A DNA stretch of 64,000 bases from Cyathus striatus. Lineage: Eukaryota > Basidiomycota > Agaricomycetes > Agaricales > Nidulariaceae. The notes below the pieces were generated by a model. That model ran no database searches, was not told the DNA's origin, and saw only the letters and a list, made by a program, of their open reading frames with translations. The stretch is from assembly GCA_025738555.1 (NCBI GenBank), contig JAOVFP010000022.1, positions 2,070,448 to 2,134,447 of the forward strand, given 5' to 3'. The position numbers and the translations under genes are program-made. Numbering within the stretch: position 1 is the first letter of the stretch; each line of letters begins with the position of its first letter. Below are positions 1 through 10,995 of the stretch, piece by piece.

Positions 1-677
1 TCCCCCTCTACAGCATTATCTTCCATCATATATATCTCCCATGTTGTATATATCAAATGTTACATCCCAAAAATTACCTATAACACTCAGAAAATAGTTA
101 ATAATTTACTCATTATAGTGCCATTCTATCATACAGCTCAAACATTACCAAATCCACTGCAAATTACCACAACACCCATTAAATAATCAATAATTAACTC
201 ATTATAGTGCTATTGTTATCAACATATATTTAATGATATAATTGTACTATTAAATCCATAGGGGGAACAGATTACACCAAAAGCAGGACAGTTGAAACTG
301 TCACAATACACTATAAATTCCAATAATAACCTCCAAAAAATCCGAAATCTTCCACAAATAAATCTTTATAGTGCCTTTATATTATCCACACATATATACA
401 CTGCACTATCATGGTGTTTAAACTCAAGGGAGGGGGGGGGGGAAGGGAGAATGGAAGTGTGGAAGTGTCAGTAGACCTCTGATTATTCAGCCATCAATCA
501 TCCATTGTGGCGTGCACAATTCAAGAAGCTTAGTCATCTACTTTTGTTGAACATTGTTTGCATCCATCCATTTTGAGGATGCTTAAGTCATAAGCTTTTT
601 GTCCATCTGTTTTAGGCAATGGGACCCCATCAAACCCTGACCTACAAAAGTCCCATATATATCCACTTTCCACATGC
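1..677. other. AT-rich Helitron-flank region without a gene
   Basis: This stretch is AT-rich and has no credible coding region. It contains a short G-run tract (about 428-446) and a segment around 500-600 (GTGGCGTGCAC, AAGCTTAGTCAT, TTGAACAT) that recurs in diverged form near 8701-8760 and 10040-10120. These shared blocks suggest that the DNA on both sides of the Helitron coding region derives from related element ends. Confidence 0.5.
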
Positions 678-884
678 CTTGTCTCATTATATATAAGACA
701 AGCCTTACACCCGTGCTCCGCTACGGGAACGGAGCCTGTCGGCTCCCTCCTCCGCTCCACACGAATGACAGCTTGCTGTGGGGCTGCGCCCCCCAGACCC
801 CCCGCTTCTTAATCCTAGTTCTGAACACTGAGGGGCTGCGCCCCCAGACCCCTGCTTTTTTCTTCTTGGGGGGTTGCACCCCCC
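678..884. repeat. Multi-hairpin GC module, copy 1
   Basis: Consecutive inverted repeats lie in about 200 bp: CTTGTCT/AGACAAG (678-702), CCCGT/ACGGG (710-727), GGAGCC-tgtc-GGCTCC (731-746), ACAGC-tt-GCTGT (768-779), GGGGC-tgc-GCCCC (780-792 and again 832-844) and GGGGGGT-tgc-ACCCCCC (868-884). A second copy in the same orientation lies at 9012-9168. The module sits just 3' of the minus-strand Helitron coding region. GC-rich hairpins near the 3' terminus are a hallmark of Helitrons, so this may be (part of) the terminator of the element, but the exact CTRR end was not fixed. Confidence 0.75.
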
Positions 885-1020
885 AAACCCCCTGCTCAAA
901 ATTATAACTCATTCATTCTTTTTCCAACTTATCACTTATTTTCAAAATATATACATATCAATATAAATATAATACACTACTAAACACTACTAAAATCCTA
1001 TTTACAACTCAAATCATAAA

Positions 1021-4000
1021 CTAAAGTAACACTTCAGGGTACACTATATTCTTCATTACAGCTTCTTCACTTCTAGCATCCCAAATCACTTTCATCTTGT
1101 GCACTGATCGTACTCGAGACACTCCAACATAAAACTGCCCATGTGTAAACACTCCATTCCGAAGATCCAATCCAACATGTGAAACTGACTGTCCTTGTGC
1201 CTTGTTGATCGTCATCGCAAATGCAAGTCTAACAGGGAACTGGTGTCGACAAAACCGGAAAGGAACTTGAGAAGATGATGGTTCAAGCTTCATCCGTGGT
1301 ATAAACACCCGACTTCCTCTCCTGTCCCCAGTTAACAGTCGAACTTCCAACACTCGGTTCCGTATCCCTGTAATCACTCCACGGCTTCCATTGCACACTC
1401 CATCAGAAACACTCAGGTTTCGAAGCACCATCACAGGACATCCAATCTTCAACTCCAAGTGTGCCAGTGGTAATCCAGAGCAGTTGATTGTGTTCAGGTA
1501 CTCCACAGGGTAAAGAAGTTCCCCATTATACCCATGATCATCTGGAAGTGTATCTGCACTGTGCAGTGAAGTTGCCTCCCCTGGGAATGAAGCCAGAATC
1601 TGAGAGTTCAGACCATCCACATCATCATTCCGACTTGACAGAATTGTTCGCTCAGCATAGTACTCATCTACATTTCCTTCAGCTGAATCAAGTCCAGGAT
1701 AGATTGCTGAGATAAGGGACTCCACAGTATTTGAAGTGCACTTGAAGTGATTTGGTATTTGGATATCTTCATTAATAGTGTGCTCCCCATGGCCCACAGC
1801 CAGCTGCCATGCAGCAAAATCTCGTTCATCTGCATCCTCCACATTCAATCGCATGTTACATCGCAAGTGAATCACTGTAACATCTGCCCAAAGATCAGAT
1901 CTCTGAAGGCATGCTGACACAATCTGAGCTCGGTTTCCTCGTACCACCACAGGAAGGATTTGTTGCCAGTCTCCACCATACACTACAGTGCATCCTCCAA
2001 ATGGTTGATCAGAACAACGAAGATCTTTGAAAGTACGGCTCACTGCCTCATGGATATGTCGGTGCTGCATTGGTGCCTCATCCCAAAACACTGCATCAGC
2101 CTTCTCAATCAGCCCAGCAAGATCAGACCCCCGTGCAATATTGCACATTGATGTCTCATTGATGTCAATTGGTATCTTGAACACAGAGTGAGCTGTTCGC
2201 CCTCCAATAATCAGAAGAGCAGCAATCCCTGATGATGCAACAACAATCACTATCTTTCCCTCCCCCCGAAGGTAATAGCATAGTGTGTTGTACACATAGG
2301 TCTTTCCTGTTCCTCCTGGGCCATGCAAGAAGAAGAGCTCCCCAGATTTAGATTCAATGGCCCTCACTATCTGATCAAATGCTGCACACTGCTCCTCATT
2401 CAAAGTTGCCAGTCACTCCTGACCCAAAGCATGCTGTTCCACTAAATTGTATGCAGTGTATACTGCAATTAATGGATTGTTTGATTGGTCTTCCCTCCTG
2501 TTGTTGGCTCGCTGCTCCCGTTCATGCCAGTTTTCTGTTGGCAGTGGTAGTGGCATATCCTTCCATTCTGACAGAGACTTGCCAGAACTGATTAGAAATT
2601 TATCAATCAGATACAGCCCATAATCATAGATTTGTTCCTCTGTAGGATCTGCAAGATCAAGGTGTGTTCGAATGATGTGTCCCAGATCATCGCAGATGTG
2701 TTCCTTAAATTCATTCCAGAGTCCCACATAGTCCACAGGTCCACAGTCTCGAAGAATTGTCCCAAACAGGCTGCGCAGCTGATAACCTGTCTTCATAGTA
2801 GCAGCATCTCGCAAACACTCTCTCCATTCACCATCATCCTGCAGAAGTCCTAAAGCCAGACATGCCTGTCTGAATGTCTGATGCACAACTCCATCAACTG
2901 TTTGCAAGTCTGCAAAGGATTTTGCACCCTTGACCACTGTCAGCAATGTTCGCAGGTAGAATCGCTCCCCAGCATTTGGATGAACAAAGTATGTCCGTCC
3001 AATGGCAAATCCTCGCTGACGAAGTGTCCATGTGCACTCAGTTTTATTCCACACAAAGGTATTGGGCATGTCCTGGTACAGAACCTCCCGTGCTGCTGGG
3101 TATTGAATATTGGCCTTAAAGTAAGCAGTAAGAGTTGTATCTTGTGTTGATGCACACTCCACTGCCTCCTGCAGATCATCAGCATTCTGATCATATATAA
3201 CAGACTGCTCATTTGGAAGATGAAGTGCCAGCCGAACTACATTTGGAACCTCTTCATGCAATTTAAATGCAAACAGTCGCCACAGAGCCTCACAGGGAGA
3301 GACATACCGAGCATCCAAGAATGTCTTCATCTCATCCAGTTCTCTTGAAAACTCCACTGTAGCACGATCATGGCCTTTGAAAATGTACTTGTAAATGTAC
3401 TTGATGGCCTTGATTGATCCAATGCATTCAACATTAATGTGGCACCTGTACTTCCATGACAGATATCAGTTGTATGGCACAACCCAGCAGTTATTCACTG
3501 GAGTCCCATCCCTGGTTATGGGCTGAAATCTTGTGATCTCCCTTCTTCTCAGAACAGAATATGAATCATCTGTGATGATGGTCTCATCCCGATAAGCCTT
3601 TGGAAATCCCTTTGAGCACTTGCCACCCTCCATGCATGACTGATTGCTGCCAGGACCACAGGGTTTGTGAATCATGGTTCTCAGAATTAAATCATACAGC
3701 TCAGGTTCGGTGTCAGGATCAGGAAGTTCAGCAGTGATCATGCTGTCAATGTCCTCTGGAGTGCGCAACTTGTCCTCAGGAGCAACAAACACAATTAAAT
3801 GCATGTGTGGCAGTCCACGCTTCTGGTATTCAATGGTGTGGATATGTGCAACACATTGTCCAAAGATGCCCTCCTGGTAGATATCTCGGATGATCTGCTG
3901 CTGGATTTGACGAAACACCCGAACCACAATGTCTGGCCGATCATGAGCTTCCACTCCATCAGGCAAGGCACTCTTCACATCTGGGTGATGGGGATCCATG

Positions 4001-7000
4001 GTGACTGTGAGGAAATAGTCTGGAAATTTAAAGTGGCGATAGATAGCCAGTGCATCCTGACAGTTCTGCTGCATGAATCGAGTGCTTCCTGCAAAACTTG
4101 ATGGAATGATCACCCTTTTCCCAAGTTCCTCCCCTTGCACATCTGGATTAACTGCAATGGCATCCACTATTCCCTGATAGGTTTCAGCGCGTATCTCTGG
4201 CTGATGACCATCAATCCAATGCAATCGACCCTGCTCAGTGCATGCCCATGTATCCACACCATACTCCTGAAAGAGCTTCTTTGTCCTGAATTGATGAAGA
4301 TTCTCACCAATATGTGGATGGATGTAGTAGCGAAAGTGCTCAATTTGTGAGACATGCTTGCACTTCCTTGTTGTGGGTGGATCCTCCTCCTCTCCTGGTG
4401 CCCTGTTGGGTACATGATCCACATTATCCACCTCCTGCACACCATGATATAGAATGCCAGGCTGCCATCCAAGTTGACCTCGTGGAAACAGGATTGGATA
4501 GTGAAATGACCAATACATAGCATTCACCTCACTGATTCTCTCCAGTGCACCATCAAGGCGATGCATGATAACCTCGCGAGGTCCCTGAACCTGATCACCA
4601 TCACCAAGCAAAAGAACTGCAATCTCATTTGCTGTTGGAATGTTGTATTGCCGTCGGTCTGTGCCTACAGGACGACAAATGGCAAGGCGAAAATTGTGAG
4701 CAGGGTTATTGTTACGTATTTCCTGATAGGCCTTCCGATAGACTGATGCACCTGGATGATGATGATAGAGAACATCTTCCAATATTCTCATGACATTAAC
4801 ATCCATGTTAAGACCATGATTTGCAGGATGACCATTAATTCGATCCTGAGCTGAAGGTGCCTCAGCTGGATCATGAATGTAGAGCTGAACATATTTTTTT
4901 GGAAGACCTTGGCGAGGTAGGAGTGATCCAGCAAAATGTGTGACACGACCTCCAATTTTGAAAACATATGGACCTCCAGCCTGGATGGAAGCATTTTTCT
5001 CCACTGCCATGGATGTCATGGCAAAGGCACAGTTGTATTGACGAATGTTGTCCTGGAAATTCTTGTTTCCATCCTTTGCAAGCAGCTCTGTCAACTCTCT
5101 TGGAGATTGGCCCCATCCTGGAAGATTAACCTTTCCAGTCAGACAGCAACTTCCAAATTGAAGCCGCTCTCTGGTAGAAGAGGTCAAACGTTCAGCCTTC
5201 CAATGTAATGCATCACAGTCAGGGCAGACATCAGTGAATGGTCCAAGTGTGAATTTTGGCCAATTGTGATCAAATGGCTGGTGAGCAATAGGAATGTGCT
5301 GAGGAGGTGCAGGTGGAGGAGATGGTGGAGGAGTTGGAGGAATATCTGGCACATCAATAACCATCATGTTTTGTGGATTGAACTGAAGAGGTGGAGCCAG
5401 CACTGCTGCCATTGGATTAGGATGAGCAATTACAGGTTCAACAAAGACAGGAGGCTGCAATAAGAATTAACATAATGAATATAAGGTAGGAGTAAAGCTG
5501 TATACGTACTGCAAGATTTTGTTGAATAAATCGAAATTGTTGAAATTGAGGGGGAGCAGGGGGAGCAGGGGGAGCAGGAGGAGCAGGAGGAGCATGAATT
5601 TCTGGAAATAGATGATATTGTGGAGCAGGAGCAGGAGCAGGGGCAGGAGGATTCCATTGTATATTAATATGATTTTCTGGATTATTATTCTGAATTGGAG
5701 GATTGGGAGCAAGAACTGGAGGATTCCATTGAATATCTGGAGTATTTTGAATATTCAGACGAAATGGGGGAATTGGAATGGGAGCAGGAGCTGGAGCTGG
5801 AGCATTTATATGAATATCCAGAGGATTTTGTGGATTCACTTGAAAAGTGGGAGCAGGAGCAAGAACAGGAGCATTCCATTGAATGTTTTGAGGAGCAGGA
5901 GCAATAACAGAGGCATTCATCTTTGGACAATATTTAGAATAGTTAACTGAAACACATGTAAAGAATCACATACCGGCAGGGGATTGGGATGAGGATGTGC
6001 AATAACAGGGGGATGCCATTGTATTTCTGGAGCAATCTGAATATGAATGGGAGCAGGAGCAGGAGTAGGAGCATTCAACCCAATATTTGGAGGAATCTGT
6101 TGATTCACTCGAAAAGTGGGAACAGAAGCAGGGACAGGAGCATTCCATTGAATATTTTGAGGAGCAGGAGCAACATTGGGAGTATTCACCTTTTAACAAT
6201 ATTTAAAATAGTTAACTGAAACATTTGAAAAATGACATACTGGCAAGGGATTGGGATGTAGAACAGGAGGCACCCTCTGCATACCATGATTATTATGCAG
6301 AGCTACTGGAGGATTCCTGTATATCTGAGGAGCAGCCAGAGGGGGAGGTGTATTTATGTGAGAAATATTAACAGCTGGGGGAGGTGTACCAATGCGAGGA
6401 ATGTTATGTGGAGGAACAACAGGTTGGACAACCTGGAGAATAGCAATGGGAGGGGGAATAACAGGTTGTTGAATATTTGCAGCCCATCGTACATTTAGAG
6501 GTCGAATATTAAGAGGAGGAAGCGGATTGACAATGATTGGATGATTCCATTCCACATTTTGAACAGCTGGGGGAGGAGGTGTATTGATGTGAGGAATGTC
6601 TTGTGGAGGAATAACAGGTGGGGGTGGGGGTGGAGGAACATCTGCATCCTGTTGCAAATTTAGTGGCAGGTTATTGTGCTGAGGAATATCTTCTGCAATT
6701 ACAGGATCATTCCAGTGTATTGGACCTGGTGTATTTGTTTCACCATCTCCCCCACCCTGACCTCCTCCCCTTCCTCTTCTCCTTCCCCTTCCCCTTCCAA
6801 TGGGTGGAAGAAGGGGAGGAAGATCAGCATGCATTGCTTGCAATTCAGCAGGAAGGTAATGATGTGCAGGTGGGACTGGTGAATTTATGGGAGGAATATT
6901 TTGTAGTGCAAAGTCATTCTGAGAAGCAGCTGCTGGCAGGGGTGCATTTATGTGAGGATTAGGTTGTGGTGGAATGTTACCAACCCATTGAATATTTTCA

Positions 7001-7524
7001 AGGTGATAGAGTGGCTGAATTGCCTGTGCAACCATGGAAGGATTCCATTGTATGATTGGCTGATTTTGAGGAGCCAGATTATGCTCCACAGGGGGTGGAG
7101 GATTAGTACCTCCCCTCCCCTGAGCTGTAGCTGTACCCCTTCCTCTTCCTCGATGGCCACCTACACCACCCCATGTACTTGATTCACCATTTCCACCACC
7201 CTGACCTTGTCCCCTTCCCCTTCCCCTCCCCCTCCCTCTCCCCCTTCCCCTCCCAATAGGTGGCAGAAGGGGAGGAAGATTCAGACATCTTGCTTCCAAA
7301 TCAGCAGGAAGGTGGGGATAAGCAGGCTGGGCAGAAGCATCCACAGCAGGCAGGGGCACCTGCCTATTTTCAGGAGTGTTCAATGCACGTGCATCACGCT
7401 CAGCCTGGCATGCATTCATGCGTGCCTGCTCTGCAGCATCAATTGGGGTTGACCTTTAAAAAAACAATTATTAACTATATTAGCATGCATTCCACTCAAT
7501 CATGGAGAAGTGAGTTAACTTACA
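1021..7524 (-). pseudogene. Helitron Rep/PIF1-type helicase (two in-frame TGA)
   Basis: This is the transposition protein of a Helitron: an HUH endonuclease that nicks and joins single-stranded DNA, fused to a 5'-3' SF1B helicase. Exons read from consensus junctions are one ending at 7524 (start not found), 7453-6241, 6189-5974, 5920-5510 and 5454-1021. The N-terminus is proline-rich with two RGG-like blocks and repeated IQWNxP units. The Rep part has the HUH motif HMH (3807-3799) and the two-tyrosine motif KYIYKYIFKG (Tyr codons at 3399-3397 and 3387-3385). The helicase has Walker A GPGGTGKT, Walker B FWDEAP, GGDWQQILPVV and a C-terminal TINKAQGQS and YVGVSR. TGA stops at 3468-3466 (just before the Y2 region) and 2415-2413 (at the Rep/helicase linker) interrupt one otherwise continuous frame. 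Both could be CGA (Arg) codons mutated by one C-to-T change. The element is probably non-autonomous now, unless read through. Confidence 0.9.
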
Positions 7525-7904
7525 TGAGTCCCACTGAATTTGTTCTGTACCTTGTGAAAAAATAGAGTGGTTGTTTGGTCCAGCTGGGCTATCCCAATGA
7601 CACAGAGAAAAAAAAGGCGAAATTGGTGGGAACAGCAGTAGTTGAAAATGGAGCTACTTCCTAAAAAGGAAGGGGGGCAACTGAAAAATGTGCCACACCA
7701 ATCTCCCTACACACTGTGCACAGAGAGCGGTCCCAACTCTAATATGAATAGAGCTGCGTAGCAACTGGCAAACACTCGTAAAGAGAGGCCAGGTAGGTAG
7801 GACTTCACTGCACTTCACCTTGGTCTGCCAATTCTCCTGCCACTGTAATGCCTGAGACGGCTGCAGCAAAAAACACAATCTCTACTTAATACACAAACAA
7901 AGAA

Positions 7905-8010
7905 CACAGAGAAGCCAGAAAGCCAGAAAGCCAGAGAGCCAGAGAGCCAAAGTCCAGAGCCAAGAGCACAGAGCCTAGAGCCAAGAGCCAAGAGCCAAAA
8001 GTCCAAGGGT
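7905..8010. repeat. GAGCCAAGA-type minisatellite
   Basis: Short degenerate tandem units of 7-10 bp (AGCCAGAA, AGAGCCA, AGCCAAGA) run through this stretch upstream of the Helitron gene. Open frames across it are artefacts of the repeat. Confidence 0.75.
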
Positions 8011-8084
8011 CCAGAGGTCTAGAGTACCTGTTAAAAAAAAAAAAAAAAAACACCAAAAAACTTGCAGAAATAGGGGGAAAAACA

Positions 8085-8625
8085 CTATAGAATAGTGCAG
8101 AGGCTGCCAAAAAATGCGAAAATTCAGTCAACATGAAGCAATAATGTGCCCTAAACACATACAGTAGGATGGTGAGGTAAAAAAAAATAAAGGGTTGAAA
8201 GTGAAGGGAGCAAAAGATCTCAAAATTTGGCCAAAAAGTCGCAAAAATGGAAAGAAAACACTATAAAATAGTGCAGTGGCTGCCAAAAAAAATAAGGTGA
8301 AAACTCGGTCAATGTGAGGCAATAATGTACTTGAATACATACAGGAGGTTGGAGGGGTTAAAAAGTGAGGGGGAAAAGTGAAGGGAGGTGCAGAAGGGGT
8401 CCAGAAATCACCAAAAAATAGCCAAAAAAGTCGCAAAAATACAACAAAAACACTATATAATAGTGCAGTGGCTGCCAAAAAATGCGAGAATTGAGTCAGC
8501 ATGAAGGAGTGTTGTGTCCAAACACATACTATACGATAGGGGGGCCAAAAATAAAGGGGGGGAAGTGGGGGGAGGAGGGGAAAGGGCAGCAGCACAGCAT
8601 CAGTGCAGCATGCAGCAATGCGGCA
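8085..8625. repeat. Three-copy tandem repeat, period about 175-190 bp
   Basis: Three diverged copies begin near 8085, 8259 and 8450. Each starts with CACTATA(G/A/T)AATAGTGCAG, followed by GGCTGCCAAAAAA, a CAACATGAAG-like stretch, an ACATACA(G)TA-like stretch, an A/G-rich tract and GTCGCAAAAA. The third copy is partial. The repeat lies in the 5' region of the Helitron and encodes nothing convincing. Confidence 0.75.
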
Positions 8626-9011
8626 CAGCACATTTCCAAATGCTTATGCTTAATAATGCACTTAATAATGCGCCAGGGCATGCAGCTCAAACCCCCCAAG
8701 ATGATTAGTCATTTACTTTATTGAACATCGTTTGGATCCATCCGTTTCGAGCATATTAGCTCATTATGCCCATCCCAAATCGTGAGCACACACATCAATC
8801 TTGACCGAAAAAGGCAAGACCCTTGCGCGTGCATCAATTTCCCTCCCAAAGCGGTAACACTTCCATTTTGTGATGCAAAATCTCTTGAAACAGCCCCATT
8901 TCTATATATGGTAGGTCCCACGCCTCAGTTTATCGACAAATCTAAATACTGCTAAATTCCCACCCGTTTTCGGCCATTCCCACGCACCATTTAAACCCAA
9001 ATTTCCCAGGT

Positions 9012-9168
9012 CTTGTCTCATTATATATAGACAAGCTTTACACCCGTGCTCCGCTACGGGTACGGGAGCCTGTCGGCTCCCTCCTCCACTCCACACAGAT
9101 GACAGCTTGCTGTGGGGCTGCGCCCCCAGACCCCCGCTTTTTTTTCTTCTTGGGGGGTTGCACCCCCC
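9012..9168. repeat. Multi-hairpin GC module, copy 2
   Basis: Second copy of the module at 678-884, in the same orientation: CTTGTCT/AGACAAG (9012-9035), CCCGT/ACGGG, GGGAGCC-tgtc-GGCTCCC (9064-9081), ACAGC-tt-GCTGT (9102-9113), GGGGC-tgc-GCCCC (9114-9126) and GGGGGGT-tgc-ACCCCCC (9152-9168). It has only one GGGGC hairpin where copy 1 has two. The stems are kept although the flanks have diverged. One stem (GGGAGCC/GGCTCCC) is a base pair longer than in copy 1. Confidence 0.75.
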
Positions 9169-9275
9169 AAACCCCCTGCTAACCCATGACAAATATATCT
9201 ACCTGTGCTGTTTATATCCACACCCAATCCACATAGCCAAACCCCCTGCTTACCCATGACAAATATATCCACAAA
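9169..9275. repeat. Tandem duplication of about 70 bp
   Basis: A block starting CCAAACCCCCTGCT and continuing ACCCATGACAAATATATC occurs at 9168 and again at 9238. The duplication directly follows hairpin module copy 2. No coding function is visible. Confidence 0.7.
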
Positions 9276-10995
9276 ACAGGTGTGCAATAACACCTACTGT
9301 CTATCAATTACTCATCAATGGTCTCTAGACTCTAAGTATACTGTAGATTCAGAAACTGTCCCTCCTCAGAATATCCTATCTGATATACAGATTCTTTCTT
9401 TTCATGAAGCCTTAGTCTTCACTATTTTTATTCATTACACTCAAGATATACACAAAGAACATTTGTATATCCACCATACATTACTACAGTGCCCATCAAA
9501 TTATTTATTATTTATGAATTATAATCCTATTGTGATCTTCATATATCATATATATCACCCATGTGGTATATCTCAATATTCCTCAATCCCCAAATATCAA
9601 CTGGTATTTATATACCTGTCTGATATATATTATATATGTCACCCATGTCATATATATCAATATTCCTCAATCCCCAAATATAAACCTATCCACCAAAATC
9701 AGAAACTATACACATATCCTGAATCTATATATCATCCCTCCTAGTATTTCTATCAATTACACACTTATTATACATCCAAATAAATATCCTTATTTAATTG
9801 TGGTACCAAACTCAAGGGGGGAACACATTCCAACACAATATAATTACAGTAAACAGCACATCACAATACCTCAAAATATAACAAATACACTATAAATCAC
9901 TACAGCAGTCACAATAATTTTCATAATACTTAAATATTTATAGTCCCAGTATATATCTACAAATATATCCTGTATTATTGTCCTGTTACAACTCAAGGGG
10001 GGAGGGGGGAAAGGGAAAGGAAGTCCCAGCAGCATAACTCCAGCCATTGTGGCGTGCACATGGAAAGAAGCTTAGTCATTTATCTATTGTGGCGCACACA
10101 TTTCAAGAAGCTTAGTCATTTCCCTGCCAAATCGCTACAGATCCATCAATATTCCCACCCAAAGTGGCAGGTCGTCGCAAATACAGCCACACACTACATT
10201 AAAGGTAACATTTCCCCAAATATCCAAATTTCATCCCATTTTATCGAAATGCCCCAAATTCAGTAATTCCCACACATTTTCGGACAAATTCCCAGGCCTC
10301 TTCTCATTATATATAGATCATTATATATAGATAGATCCAGATTTTGTCATGAAACCATCAAACATGAAATCGACATACCAAAGACTATTCTCAAAAGACA
10401 AGGCTAAGTTCCTTCAAATTATTGACGACTTCCATTTGATGTCTGTCACCGAAAGTCCACATTATGCCTGGACCTTATGCCTATTGATTTCACAACTTCG
10501 ACAGCAGTGGCTAGGATGAATATAATTTTTTCTAAAACGACATAAAAAGAAGGTGACAATATATTTGTCTGTTTTGCACTCGCAGCTCTACTAACTTAAT
10601 TGCATGATAAGTAGGTGACAGCTCTGATGGAAGAAAGTTTACATTGATTTGAAGCCAATGCTCTTCAAGTACTGTATCAAAGGAACTGCAGCATATTCAT
10701 CAGCTGCCTGTATCTTTTTGTTTCAAGGAGTTTTGATCATTCTGTAGATGATTATCACCATCAGTAGTATGCAAGGGGAATAGGATACTCACTTTGACTT
10801 CTAGCATCTCAAACTGACATTCTTCTGATGATAGCAGCAGCTTGGATTTCTGCTGAGATTAGGATACAATATATCGCTGGTCACCAAATTAGTAATTTTA
10901 CGAAAACATGGCTGCATAAAAACTGGCATATTGCACAGTATCTTATACCAGCCAACCCTGATGTTCAGCTAGCTGTTCAATTCTTGCATCTTGAA
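9276..10995. other. AT-rich non-genic stretch with internal duplication
   Basis: No credible gene. A block of about 46 bp (CACCCATGT, then CAATATTCCTCAATCCCCAA) occurs near 9553-9598 and 9638-9682. A G-run and GTGGCGTGCAC segment near 9980-10100 resembles 430-530. The putative Helitron 5' terminus lies at 10317. From 10320 to 10995 I see nothing recognisable apart from the upstream region of the secreted-protein remnant. Confidence 0.5.

Larger units (their letters stand above)
678..10317 (-). mobile_element. Helitron rolling-circle transposon region (ends approximate)
   Basis: The minus-strand Rep-helicase gene (1021-7524) identifies a Helitron. On the minus strand a plausible 5' terminus reads A|TCTATATATAATGAG at 10318-10303, matching the rule that Helitrons start with TC next to a host A. 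A similar TCTATATATAATGAG occurs at 9031-9017 next to hairpin copy 2, so two related elements or a nested arrangement are possible. The 3' end is probably within or just left of the hairpin module at 678-884. Repeats at 7905-8625 lie upstream of the gene inside the element. Boundaries are inferred, not proven. Confidence 0.55.

Noticed and set aside
678..884. Integron attC-like or rho-independent terminator array
   Set aside because: The hairpins lack attC core sites, and the host is a fungus where such terminators do not apply.
5430..5930. Ser/Cys-rich and Leu-rich frames on both strands
   Set aside because: They are other-frame shadows of the proline/alanine repeat exons of the Helitron gene.
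7905..8010. CRISPR-like short repeats
   Set aside because: Units are contiguous without spacers and degenerate, in a eukaryotic transposon.
9205..9895. Open frames in the AT-rich stretch
   Set aside because: Composition is biased (Ile, Tyr, Ser, His), they overlap each other in different frames, and they contain the 46 bp duplication.
10828..10995. Upstream start of the secreted-protein frame
   Set aside because: It would add 56 residues before a clear signal peptide at 10996.
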